In this document: piece after piece, positions 1-13,557 of the stretch
Layout: each line of letters begins with the position of its first letter
How positions within the stretch are numbered: the first letter of the stretch is position 1
NCBI GenBank assembly: GCA_029204225.1
Contig: CM055107.1
Span: 1,911,218-1,975,217, forward strand
Direction: 5' to 3'
From: Diphasiastrum complanatum
Lineage: Eukaryota; Streptophyta; Lycopodiopsida; Lycopodiales; Lycopodiaceae
Length of the DNA stretch: 64,000 nt
Program-made: the position numbers and the translations under genes
Notes under the pieces: generated by a model
What the model saw: only the letters and a program-made list of their open reading frames with translations
Databases searched by the model: none
Told to the model about the DNA's origin: nothing

Positions 1-2252
<2,252 letters not shown>

Positions 2253-2792
2253 TTGATTACCTTCCAAATTCAAGGTTTCATGGCAACCATAAGGATCATG
2301 TTTTGTGACTCAAAATTCTTCTATGAAGGAGAGGATGGAGATACCACAAGGATTGTGGAGGATGTGATCAACACACATTTTTCGCTGGAAAATCAGAACT
2401 TTCGGGCTTATCATTCAATCTCTCAAATATCTGCCAGCGCTCCCATTTTGATTCCTTGTGGAACATTTGAACATTATGCTACAAAAATTTTCGTTGTCGA
2501 ACATAGTCTAAGCAAAAACATTTCTATACAACTTGAATTGAGTATTGGCACCTCCAATCACACAAATCAAGATGCAATGGTTATAATGGACATATCTCCC
2601 AATCCACATTGGGATGCAAGTCCTCCTGTTGCACAAAAATCTCCCAGTACAACCACTCAAGTATCAGACACAAACAAGCAAACTCAATCAATGGAAGATA
2701 CCTTATCCAACGAGATTGCCATAAGGAGACTAATGTACAAAACATCCAACCTTTCACCACTCACGTTACCCTCTCTTGGAAGTCAAATATAG
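2253..2792 (+). CDS. Hypothetical ORF, 179 codons, unrecognised
   Basis: I do not recognise this product. The frame is open for 179 codons; an in-frame ATG at 2280 would give a 170-residue protein. The composition is ordinary and mixed, not low-complexity: an acidic N-terminal part (EGEDGDT), a hydrophobic centre and a Ser/Thr/Pro-rich stretch around residues 125-150. There is no signal peptide, no membrane segment and no metal-binding motif. No convincing TATA box or splice site defines a transcript. It lies just outside a decayed gypsy remnant and may be a gag-like or captured fragment. It could also be a chance ORF in AT-rich DNA. Confidence 0.25.
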   Translation: MITFQIQGFMATIRIMFCDSKFFYEGEDGDTTRIVEDVINTHFSLENQNFRAYHSISQISASAPILIPCGTFEHYATKIFVVEHSLSKNISIQLELSIGTSNHTNQDAMVIMDISPNPHWDASPPVAQKSPSTTTQVSDTNKQTQSMEDTLSNEIAIRRLMYKTSNLSPLTLPSLGSQI

Positions 2793-3299
2793 ACTGGAAC
2801 CTGAACTATAATTCGTCAATCACAATTCACCGGATTCTTATTCTATACTTGAAAATAAGAGAACGTGAATGTAACTACTCTTAAAGACATGAGAGTTGCT
2901 CCACAAAAATCCTTTCCACTAGAAAAGTTCTAGATTTATGCGAATCTACTCTCCTTACGATGCCAATAAAGAATTGTAGTCTCCTACTTCTTCACTCTAG
3001 ACATGGCACAACATGTCATTCCAAGGTCAAAGTTGAATCTAGAACACATCTAGACCCCAATATACTTAAGTTCTGATCTAGAATAACTTAAGATTTACCA
3101 AACTTCATTACTGAAGCCATTGGCTTTTGGTTCCACCAATTATCCAACTCCAATTAATTTTTCCAAGATAATTTTATTTTCAAACAAAAAATAATTAGAA
3201 CCAAAAGTTCCTATGTATCTTATGTAAATCACCCACTACCTGAGTCAAAATAACTCATAATGGCTGTGACTTACAAACAATACAACTTAACTACAATAT
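2793..3299. other. No gene recognised; probable 3' part of a decayed minus-strand gypsy
   Basis: No open frame with recognisable motifs. On the minus strand this lies downstream of the integrase remnant, where an integrase C-terminus and 3' LTR would be expected, but I could not identify either. Confidence 0.35.
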
Positions 3300-3550
3300 C
3301 AACAGATAATGATATCTTGTAGACTCGCCCAACAACTTAGGCGCTTTCTATAGTCTTTACCGGAATAAACATAACCAATTTGGTTAACCGGTCAACTATG
3401 ACCCAAATTGCAACATTCTTGTTTATTTGTACACGGTAAACCAACTACAAAATCCATCGAGATACTATCCCACCACTTAGTAGGATTATCTAATGGATGC
3501 AACAGCCCACCAGCCTTCATGCATTCCACATTACTCCATTGGCACTGTTA
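3300..3550 (-). pseudogene. Ty3/gypsy integrase fragment (chromovirus-like), degenerate
   Basis: Read on the minus strand, this segment gives the transition from the zinc-binding end of integrase to its catalytic core. I see a Cys-Gln pair followed by a short linker, then GGLLHPLDNPTKWWDSISMD and DFVVGLP. After a frame change come DRLTKLVMFIPV-like residues, the usual neighbourhood of the first catalytic Asp. Chromovirus integrases have the pattern GLLQPL-x-IP-x-WxWxxISMDFVxGLP, which this matches closely. The frame is broken by at least one indel, and RT, RNase H and the rest of integrase are not recognisable upstream. It is an old, internally deleted element with no coding capacity. Confidence 0.7.
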
Positions 3551-5599
3551 TCAGTTTAACATATAAGATTCTACGAAAGGCATTAACTTTGGCCAAAAGA
3601 AAATCCTCCGTACCAAATCTATGCACCAAGAGAGAAATTGTCATAAGACACTTCTCAACAATATGCATATGTTTGTTGACTAGTTTATGCATGCAAATAA
3701 ACTCAGTCCACTGATCTCATAGTGAATCCACAGGTTAAGAATTTGCGCAAAAACACATGATCCCACTATGAATCAATACATAGCATATCTCCACAAATCA
3801 TACCCAATCTGTATATATTAGATGCCTAACTGAGAATCCTGTAACCTAGTTAACATGAGAGAGTATATATCTCCAAGAGTGCTCTTTTTTCCATCGAATA
3901 GGAACCCAAAATCTTGATCAGAGATTTTTTCCTAAATCAATATATCATTTGCTAAAAATTTCTTTCTTTGCATCAACTTCTAGTTCTCACTAACTCAAGT
4001 TGATCAAACCAACAAGGGACCACCTAAACAACCCTTTCTTGTAATAGGATTACCTAATACCAACCTGACTGGATCATAATTAGTGACTCCCTATTCATAC
4101 AAGAATTGCTTAAAAAACTTTCCCATATATCTTCTAGCTTGATTTCTTAACAATCCTTAGAAGATCCCAACAGTAACCAAAATATCCTATTCATTCTGAT
4201 TCAAAACCAAGTCCTTCATCTATATACATTACGGATTCAATCTAGAATCAATATTATAGATGTTTCACCTAGGAAACTTTCTATCAATTACTTCTTCCCC
4301 TTTTATCAAGAAACTCCACAAGTTTCCAATAAAAGTCATATCACTCTAGATACATTCTAGGAGAAGCCTTACAAAAGATCCCGCTGACAACAGACTCCAG
4401 ACAGTTAATGACCCAACATACCAACATAACAACTTATCCAATAGGTATTCTTCTCTGATTATAGAGACCTCTTGGGAAACCAACTTGAATAGATTAGAAA
4501 AGGATTCGCATATGGACCAACTAATTATTCCCAATTAATTATCCATGAATACCATTGTTAATCTATGAGAAATTATTTAACCTTTCATGCACTAACATCC
4601 AAGGAACTTAGGTAGATATCCTACCTTCCAAGGAATCACATGGACTCGGGCTGTTAGATTCACAAAGAAGAAATTTTCAAATATATTCACAGAGAAAAAG
4701 GTACCACTAATTTGAGATATCTATAAAGAGGTCATGACCAATACCTCAACAATCCCGACAAAAAAACCCTCTTGTGACCCATAACAATTAGCATCATTCA
4801 AGTCATATGACTTTATGATGGTCACACCGATCAGTTAGTTTCAAATCATCTTTTTGGAATTGCCTGCGTCCCGTACCACAGGTTCTTCCTCCAAAATGAC
4901 CATCCACTTTTCGATCAATCATTCCAAAAATCAACTGATTTCATTGGAACTCACAAAATCTTCAGAGATTTTTTCATAATCTCAAGATCTGAAAAAAGAT
5001 TCAAGTAACTTTAGAATCTCATCTCTCTGTACTGTGCCAAGTTCTCATGAATGTCAAAATTCCAACTAACTTATATCCTCTTTCCCTCTTTTCTGAATCT
5101 TCCAGTCACTAGAAAGGACTTTAAATTACACTCAAAAAATCCTTTAAGTTGACAGATTTAGAAATTGGAAAGAATAAGTGAAAAACAAGATCCCGCCAAA
5201 AAAGAGTTTACGGTTCTATTGATTCTTGTTTTTCACCCCCATTCAATTGGACTTAAATTTATTCTAAAGTTTGGGTTCTTTTGACCAATACCTTGGTCAA
5301 AGTTTCGTGAAATCTTGACCCTAGTCACTAATTTACGATTGCCCAAAAAAGCAATTGAAAAACATATATTTACTTCGGACCCCCAAAATAACAATGTAAG
5401 CCTCCAGAAATTCCACAAGGAATTTAGTTTCTCTTTTTTTCTGTCTCCAAGGAATTTCCTTCACTCAAAGGCTCCCTTCTAGAAACAAGAGGACCGAAAA
5501 AATTTGTTTTATGTCTAGACCCATACCAACGCAGAAATTATAATAAGGTCACTAAATTGCACTTAGTTAATTAGTTGTTACTAGTAACTTGCAATTCAA
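3551..5599 (-). mobile_element. Decayed interior of the minus-strand gypsy remnant
   Basis: No open frame over about 62 codons. The segment lies between the integrase fragment and a degenerate primer-binding site at 5600-5611, too little to hold gag, protease and RT, so a large internal deletion is likely. A stretch around 4850-4930 resembles one at 55810-55900, which suggests both come from the same repeat family. Confidence 0.4.
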
Positions 5600-5611
5600 A
5601 CTCTAATACCA
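5600..5611 (-). promoter_or_regulatory. Degenerate tRNA-iMet-type primer-binding site
   Basis: ACTCTAATACCA differs at two positions from the reverse complement of the plant initiator tRNA-Met primer site (GCTCTGATACCA). Its orientation fits a minus-strand retroelement whose 5' LTR would lie just to the right. Confidence 0.35.
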
Positions 5612-5926
5612 CTTCCATACGCACGAAGGCCATTCAACTGCTCCTCAAAAAAAGAAGTCCAACAATAATTGCAAAAATCCTTTTGCAGAGTAAGGGGAAA
5701 AAACAGTATCACAAACAACTTGTTTCTAGTGAATAGAACATCATTATTCCATCCATTGCCAATGCTCTAGTGCAAAAATAAGCCCCAAAATGTTGTCCAA
5801 TCCATTACAAATAACCGGATCTTGACCATAGCCATCCATGGGAGCTTTCAAATCTACCGTGCATCTTATAAAAAAAAAATTGCATGCACAAAAAAAAAAG
5901 ATATGCATGTAAATCTAAAGTTCCCT

Positions 5927-7161
<1,235 letters not shown>

Positions 7162-7173
7162 GCTCTGATACCA
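7162..7173 (-). promoter_or_regulatory. Primer-binding site, tRNA-iMet type
   Basis: GCTCTGATACCA on the plus strand is the exact complement of TGGTATCAGAGC, the standard initiator tRNA-Met primer site of plant retrotransposons. It sits 3 bases from the LTR edge at 7177, so the element runs leftward. Confidence 0.8.
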
Positions 7174-7176
7174 ATA

Positions 7177-7687
7177 TGATGTCCCCCAAGACTCCCAACC
7201 AAGGTAGAGCTTCTTAGAACACCAAAGGAAGGATTGCAGTAGACGAAACCGTCCCAACCAAACCTAGACCATCCGATCTAGCCCCCGAGCAATCCAGGAG
7301 AAAGGCAAGTCATAAGAGTGCTTCACAGACTGACGGCATATCGGCCTCAGACTCTACAATGATCCTCATAGACACTGGTGAAGGTATATATAGAGATATA
7401 ACCAACCCCATCTGCCCATGCACTGAATCCACATGGAAGCACTCTAATTGATCATGCCAATCCCCCATGCATGTCCACTACATGTAGGTACCGCTAACCC
7501 ATAATAGTCAAGACCCATGCATAAGCATAGTGCATGTACATCCTATCCCATACTAGGATGCAACACACATGCCTATACCGCATGCAGGTATGACCCCATG
7601 GTCCTACTCGACTACTATCCAGATTAGGCCTGGCCCCTGCAACCAAGACAACCCCTAATGGTACAAACCCCCATTAGGGCCGTAACA
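7177..7687 (-). mobile_element. Lone 5' LTR of a minus-strand retroelement
   Basis: The segment is bounded by TG..CA. On the minus strand it begins TGTTACGGCCCTAATGGGGG and ends GGGGGACATCA, followed by the primer site. A TATA-like string (TATATATA, about 7386-7393) is in the right place for an LTR promoter. I see no second copy to its left, so only the 5' LTR and leader remain. Boundaries are inferred from TG/CA and the primer site, not from a paired LTR. Confidence 0.6.
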
Positions 7688-8300
7688 GGAAAACTCACCT
7701 TTGAGAACAGAGAGCAAGCTGTAAAGGTTGATCCAACCACATGGGCGGTGAAACCTATTGCACCCAAGACTGATGATGGATCATCCACGACAGATCACAA
7801 TACAAATCAGATCCTAAACCCAGCACATCTTCACCCAAGTGTTACACCATGGACACACCAATCACATTTGGGGTGAATATGATAAACGTAGCATGGCTGT
7901 CAGCGGAACCTATTGAGAACCTAGTGGACGATGATTTAGTTCCTTGGTAACATGCTTTGACTTACAATAAGGAGATTGAACTGACTGATGAGTAGATCCT
8001 ACAACACGTGGACCCAGATCGTTACGGAATTAAGAAAGTATTAGCTCAACCGCCACAAAAATATGCTATGGCGAAAGTTTCAAGGATAGATCCACCAACG
8101 CCACCTGCGAACAAGAAGAATCAATTGAAGCAATGCTACAACCAGGTGATCCGTTGGAGTGATCTACCCAAAGAGCATATAACTACAGTGGACGTTGATA
8201 TTCGCAACCACGAGGCAGATATCACACAAGTTCCGATGAAAGACAACAAGGACGAATCCACCAATATGACAAAAAAAGACAAAAAGAAGGTGTTGGATGC
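7688..8300 (+). pseudogene. Gypsy element 1, linker region upstream of RT (broken)
   Basis: Several short frames are interrupted by stops; the longest is 8008-8304 (98 codons). The residues are charged and lysine-rich with acidic stretches, as in the poorly conserved linker between protease and RT in this gypsy group. The minus-strand gypsy 2 (28.3-29.3 kb) has a comparable linker. No CCHC knuckle and no D-S/T-G protease motif are seen, so gag and protease appear to be missing. Confidence 0.4.
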
Positions 8301-9542
8301 TTGAAGTCAATCAGGATGAACTTGGATACAGCGTCATCCTCTACTCAGATGACGGAGAACCAAAAGATGACCAGTCAGGCTAAGATCAATATGCTGAAGG
8401 AGGAATCTCGACGAGCACCAGTTCACGAGATGCCTAAAACCTTCAAGAATTCTACCTTGGACGATGTGATAATTATGATGCCGCAAGCCCAGCGAGAACT
8501 TGATCAAAGTCATACACCAACGGAACAAGTCTTTGAGGGACCTGCGCGAACACAGCCTATGAACCTTGTCGAGCCAGGTAAAGAAGAAAAGATAGTGCAT
8601 GTGGGAGAGCAGTTAATGCCCACACAGTTCAAAAGGCTACAATCATTGTTGGTGGAGTACAAGGACTGTTTTGCCTAGAGTTACAATGATCTGAAGGGCA
8701 TTCCACTGACAGTAGTCCAACACACCATACCCTTGGTGGATGGAGCAGTCCCCAAGGTGAGTCGATACTACCACTACAACCCAAACTACACCAAACCGAT
8801 CAAGCAAGAATTACAGAAGCGGTTAGATACAAATTTCATTTATGAAATTGAGCACACAGAATGGGTATTGCCGATAGTTATAGTACCCAAGAAGAATGGC
8901 AAAATGCGAATCTGTGTGAATCTGAAGGCGCTAAATGCAGTCACCAAAAAGGATCATTTTCCTTTACCCTTTACAAAACGTGTCTTTGACAGAGTAGCTG
9001 GAGCCGAAGCCTACAGTTTTTTAGACGGCTTCAGCAACTACAACCAGGTGAAGATAGCACCCCAAGACCAGCATAAGACAGCATTCGCCACAGAATGGGA
9101 AAACTATGTCTATAAGGTGATGCCATTCGGACTTTGCAATGCCCCAAGCACTTTCCAGCGAGTCATGCAGACGGCATTCAAAGAGTATTTGCAAAAATTT
9201 CTAGAAATTTTCTTGGACGATCTGTGCGTGCATGGACCAGACTCAGAACTCTTATCCAATTTGGAGAAGGTGCTACAGAAATACCGCAATTTCCAGATCT
9301 CCTTGAATCCAGAAAAATGTCAATTTTGGGTTACACATGGCTTGATTCTCGGCCATATAGTATCTAGACACGGGATCGCCACAGACCTATCAAAAGTCAG
9401 GATCATTGTTGATCTACCACCACTAGGAACAATCCGCAAAATCTACATCTTTATGGGTCATGCTAGCTATTATAGGATCTTCATTCTGGATTTTGCAGAG
9501 TTAGCCCGACCAATTTGCAAACTCACAACGGATCCACATTAG
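8301..9542 (+). pseudogene. pol (RT): Gypsy 1 reverse transcriptase
   Basis: RNA-directed DNA polymerase domain. One frame runs from 8301 to 9542 and is interrupted by a single TAG at 8676-8678. Visible in order: HTIPLVDGAVP lead-in, YHYNPNYTKPI, VLPIVIVPKKNGKMRICV, LKALNAVTKKDHFPLPF, SFLDGFSNYNQVKIAP, VMPFGLCNAPSTFQRVM, active-site EIFLDDLCVH and LGHIVSRHGIATD. The FLDD box keeps both catalytic aspartates, and the upstream LDGFS aspartate is present. The frame stops at 9540-9542 just after the RT connection, and RNase H then continues in the same and later in another frame. The domain itself is nearly intact, but the element cannot make a polyprotein. Confidence 0.9.
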
Positions 9543-10372
9543 AACGAGGAAGCCCTAAAGGCTTTCCAAAAGCCTAAAGATGCATTGGTTTCAGCACCAA
9601 TCTTACGTCCACCCAATTGGTTCATTGAGTTTCATGTGCATACGGACGCATTGAAGTATGCAGTTGGAGCAGTCTTAACCCAGCCAGGAGAACACAAAAA
9701 GGATTTTCTGATCCGATTTGCAAGCCGACGGCTCAGGATATAGAAATGAATTATTCAACCATGGAGCGGGAAGCACTGGCAATGATCTATGCGATTAAGA
9801 AGTTTCGGCACTACCTGATGGCCACAAACTTTGTTTTTTATATGGACCATCAACCTTTGCTCTATCTCGTTAACAAAACTTGCAACACAGGAAGAATCAC
9901 TAGATGGCTACTTCTGTTATTGAAGTTTGATTTTTGGATAGTAGTCCGCAAGGGAAAACAACACTACATGGCAGATCATCTGTCGCAAATCAAGGGAAAG
10001 GAGGTTGCAATCCAACTCGACGATGAGCTCGCCGATGCTGCCTTATTTTATGTAGACACGGTACTGGAGTGGGCTGCCGACATAGTTGAATATCTAATGC
10101 GGGGCCAACCAGACAAATCACTACCAAAGGTGGATCAGCAAAAATTGATCTTGAAAGCTAGACCTTATCAGCTGATTGCCAGCCAATTGTACCGAAGAGG
10201 ACCAGATGGTATTCTTCGGCGGTGTATTCTTCCTCATGAGACCACCCAGATCATTTCGCTTTCACATGAAGGCATGGGTGGAGGCCATTTTGCATCCGAC
10301 ATTACAGTTTGCAAGATCCTGCAATCAGGATGTTGGTGGCCAACAATTCATAAGAATATGGAGGATGCCTGA
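9543..10372 (+). pseudogene. pol (RNH-IN): Gypsy 1 RNase H and start of integrase
   Basis: After the stop at 9540 the same frame gives an RNase H beginning with HTDALKYAVGAVLTQPG (first catalytic Asp), then a stop near 9740. A second frame from 9746 carries MEREALAMIYAIKKF (catalytic Glu), FYMDHQPLLYL (third acidic residue), a TGRITRWLLLLLKFDF segment and YMADHLSQIKG. It then leads into the integrase N-terminus with GGHFAS and CWWPTIHKNMEDA. The acidic triad is complete, but the frame change at about 9740 breaks translation. Confidence 0.85.
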
Positions 10373-10699
10373 GGAAGTGCAATGTGTGCCAAAGGGCAAG
10401 GAGACCAACGAGATTGAATTATGACCTACTGCACCCGGTCTTAGCCCAAGCACCATTCGAAAAGTGGGGATTGGATTATATTGGTCCAACTAAGAGTAGT
10501 TGATGCTAGGACCACTGCCAAGTTCCTCTATGAAAATATCATTGTGCACTTTGGATGCCCGGTGGAAATAGTCAGCAATCGCTGGAGCCATTTCATCAAT
10601 GAGACTGTAGCGCAGGCATCCCAAAGGGAGCCGGGAACCACGACTTAGCTTCCCAGCCTTCAACTCTTGCCATCCAAACTCACTTGACATACAAGCAGC

Positions 10700-11040
10700 C
10701 AACTCGCCAACAACGATCAGACTTAACCAACTTGAAGTTCCGCAAACCAACATTGAGATCCAACCTGGCGCCATGCCAGATCGGGGGTCCCGACGTGGGT
10801 GACTTCCCTCCAAGCAAGCCGCCCGACATACATCAAACTTAGCCAACTCGAAGCTTCGTTACAAACGAGTAACATCCATTCCAAGCAAGCGGTCTGACTT
10901 ACATCAGACTTAACCAACTGATAGCTTCGTCACGAGCGCTGGAAGTCAACCTGGCGCCACGCCAGACTGGACAGCCATAAACAGGTAACATCCACCCAAG
11001 CAAGCCATCCAACTCAGCCGACAGGTTAGAGCCCGTTCCC
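10700..11040. repeat. Imperfect tandem repeats in the solo LTR
   Basis: The phrase ACTTA(A/G)CCAACT followed by a GAAG-type motif recurs at about 10723, 10838 and 10908. CCAAGCAAGC recurs at about 10810, 10882 and 10995, and CCTGGCGCCA(T/C)GCCAGA at about 10766 and 10951. These are diverged units of roughly 70-115 bases, of the kind often found in U3 enhancer regions of LTRs. Confidence 0.7.
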
Positions 11041-11119
11041 CAAGAGCTTAACCCATTCACGTTCATGCAAGGAACACTCAGAACCACAAGCCGCGACAGA
11101 TATGGAAACAACCAGTTCC

Positions 11120-11200
11120 TGGACCAAATGGTCCTGACAGCATACCGTTGGCGCCACGGACCGAATGGTCCCGACGGCATAACGCTGGCGTCCCGGGATA
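11120..11200. repeat. Two tandem units of about 38 bp with GGACC-N3-TGGTCC
   Basis: Two adjacent units each hold GGACC(A/G)AATGGTCC, (T/C)GAC(A/G)GCATA and TGGCG. The GGACC..GGTCC core is itself a short inverted repeat, so this may be a protein-binding or structured element inside the solo LTR. Confidence 0.6.
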
Positions 11201-11703
11201 CGACCCTCAGCTATGTGCCAAGTGAAAAATTTTGAAAGCGGCCTTACAACTGGCGCTTTTACCAAACACTGAAACCCAGAAGGTAATCAGAGTCAGTTTG
11301 AGAAAAATCCCACTTTATTTATAAATCTGAGAAGGTTACATTTCAAATGTGTGACCGACCCTAGTCTCCGGGGCGCTAGCATGCCAAGGCGAGAGCCATG
11401 ACAACATTCCAGCAAGGGAGGCTGAGACTTGGTTGGAGCTCGCCCTGAGTCGCAACCCGCACTCCCCTATAGTATTGGTGTGATTCGGCACCTCCCCTCA
11501 TACCAAGCACTTTACCCAAGCTGGTAAAGCACGTTTTTCTCTCTCTAGGATTTTCTCTTTCTAGAAAGTCATTTTCTCTCTCTAGATTTTATTGATCCCC
11601 AGGCTTCCTTTAATCATGCCTAGATCGTGTGAGGTGATTGCACATCGATCTGAGCTCTCTGGACTTCGCTAGAACCGATCAAAGATTTTCAGCCATAGGA
11701 ACT

Positions 11704-11816
11704 TGGCGCCGGCTGGATTCTGGTCACAGTGGCGCCGGGAGCGGCGCCGGCGCCGTTGGCGCCGGGAGCAGCAGGGGCGCTGCTGGCGCCGGGGACATAG
11801 CTGGCGCCGGAAGTAA
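11704..11816. repeat. GGCGCC-rich segment (eight GGCGCC strings)
   Basis: GGCGCC appears eight times in about 110 bases, spaced by short GGGAGC/GGGGC sequences, giving an artificial Gly-Ala-rich frame on the plus strand. It is strongly GC-rich compared with its AT-rich surroundings. Each GGCGCC is a palindrome, so the DNA could fold or bind a dimeric factor. Confidence 0.75.
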
Positions 11817-12396
11817 AGCTTGTAAAGGTAGCTTTACAACAGAGACCATCAAGGTCTTGTTGGAGGAATTCTTCGTGCTCACGAAAATAGTTGAAGCTAG
11901 CAGATCAAATTGGGAACACAAGTTGCATGCTGCTATGTGGGCATTTAGGACAACATATAAGGGCAGCACTGATCAAAAACCCTTCCAATTGGTATATGGT
12001 CAGGATGCTATAATGCCAGTAGAGTTTTTAGTCCCTTCATTAAGGATTGCCACAATGCAACACCTTGATGAATCCAAATCTCTACAATTATGCCACGAAG
12101 CTCTACATAAGCTCTGTGAAACACGCTTACTAGTTGTGCATGCACTGGCAGCTGAGAAGAAAAGACGCAAAGCATGGCATGATCACAGGTTACAAAAGAA
12201 GCTTCACTCCAGAGATCTAGTCCTGATGTATAAAACCAAGGCGATCAAGGGGAAATTAAAATTCACAAACGAAGGTCCTTATCGGATCAAAGAAATTCTT
12301 AATCATGGAGCCGTGAATCTGGAGAAGCTAGATGGGACACCATTTGATACACCCATCAACGGTAGCCGGTTGCACAAGTACTGGCCACCACAGTAA

Positions 12397-13298
12397 GACA
12401 GATCCAAGTTGGTGGTGGCACATCACGAAAAGCTATTCACGTCGGCCAGCACAACTAGATCTAGGAAGATCAAGCCATATCAAGCTAGATCCATCAAGAT
12501 TTAGCCGATCTGGCAAGATCGAGAAAAATCCATCAAGATCCATGAGAGATCCAGATCCAGGTTGGATCGAAAGGGAAACTAATCATCAGATTACACCAAT
12601 ACACCCCCCAATTTGTAGATTAGAGACCACGATCTCAGTAACTATGGCAAAATAAGGACAAATCTCACCCAAAACTGGTGGATCTGCTACCAAATATCTA
12701 TCAGAATTTCTAGAGAGAAACCAACAGTCAGATCTAACATAAATGAAGCAGGTTACCAGTTTGCAAAACTAGAAATTAGATAATCATCAAAAAATACTCT
12801 AAAAGAGCACTTTTTTCATGATTTTTGGAGGTCCCCTGGGAAATAGCTCTTGAAAGTTGGACAGTCACTAGATCTGACCCAGTGCATCCATGAAAATCTC
12901 TACGAGAGTTACTGATGGAAAAATCATCATGTTTTAGTGTATGCGAGGGTTTCCAGGAGTTGAATCTTCAGAACCCTCGCAGAGCATCAAGATCGTCATA
13001 GCAACCTTGCAAGGGACATAAATAGAAGCATAACAGTGAAATTAGTCTGCTTCCATGGTCTGATCTTGAAAATCCAACCACAGGAACATGTTGTGCAAGC
13101 ATTCACTCCCTGCGCGGATTGAACCCTCGGAGACTGTCAGAGCTCTCGTACAACCTTCACAGGACAATCAAATCACCTTCTGAACTCTCGTAGACTTCTC
13201 CGAGGTCTTAGAATTTTGTGAAGAAGGTCCCTGCCAAAATTTGTGTGGAACTGAACAAGGGAAGGTGGATTTCACCTAATACGCACTCTGATTTCCGC
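12397..13298. other. Non-coding spacer between integrase and the IQPW ORF
   Basis: No coding motif. From 12410 to 12570 there is a loose repetition of GATC-containing phrases (AAGATC, TAGATC, GAGATCC). The right part has several copies of CTCTCGTA/CCCTCG-type phrases. This may be a separate promoter or LTR-like block for the downstream ORF. Confidence 0.4.
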
Positions 13299-13306
13299 TA
13301 TATAAG
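13299..13306 (+). promoter_or_regulatory. TATA box upstream of the IQPW ORF
   Basis: TATATAAG, 250 bases upstream of the ATG at 13558, in a C/T-rich leader typical of plant promoters. A comparable TATA-to-ATG distance (about 225 bases) precedes the MASSS gene at 33449. Confidence 0.55.
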
Positions 13307-13557
13307 GGCTGATTTCGAGTCATTTGTCACCTTTGCTGGCAAAGCTCTGTTCAAATTTTCACTAAATTTGCCAAGTTCTCTGATTGCGACCGAACTTCAT
13401 ACATGCTATCATCTGCATACTCTGAACCCAGATCTGTGCTTTGAACTGCTATTGTTACCATACAACACTTGTTATTCACTGTTTTTCTCGTTCCCACTTC
13501 TTTTTATCTTTTTCACCGTTTTTTCCACGTTTTCGCACTTTAACTATCACTGCTAAC

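Larger units (their letters stand above)
10606..11841. mobile_element. Solo LTR (1236 bp) with 5-bp target duplication
   Basis: The insert begins TGTAGC and ends ACAACA. It is flanked by GAGAC at 10601-10605 and GAGAC at 11842-11846. Omitting the insert and one GAGAC makes the integrase frame continue (FINET then IKVLLEEFF), which independently confirms the boundaries. It holds no coding motif. A TATA-like stretch (TTTATAAATC) lies near 11319. It carries tandem repeats in its left half and eight GGCGCC strings near its right end. No other copy of this LTR is visible, so the parent family and true strand are not determined. Confidence 0.9.
10360..12396 (+). pseudogene. pol (IN): Gypsy 1 integrase, split by solo LTR and deleted
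   Basis: Left part (10360-10605): the second zinc-binding pair (KCNVCQRARRP), then FEKWGLDYIGPT with the first catalytic Asp. A small deletion follows, then FGCPVEIVSNRWSHFINET. The expected DRG of the second catalytic Asp reads NRW here, so that residue is lost. Right part (11842-12396): IKVLLEEFF, directly in frame once the inserted LTR and one target copy are removed mentally. A further deletion removes the catalytic Glu region, then WEHKLHAAMWAFRTTYK, LVYGQDAIMPVEF and a C-terminal ending in GSRLHKYWPPQ, stop at 12394-12396. The enzyme was inactive even without the insertion. Confidence 0.88.

Noticed and set aside
7162..7173. Initiator tRNA-Met gene fragments (also at 25475 and 54848)
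   Set aside because: Only the 12-base primer complement is present next to LTR edges; no cloverleaf-length sequence surrounds it.
11638..11820. Gly/Ala-rich N-terminal extension of the integrase frame
   Set aside because: It is translation of the solo LTR's GGCGCC repeats; the real integrase resumes only after 11841.
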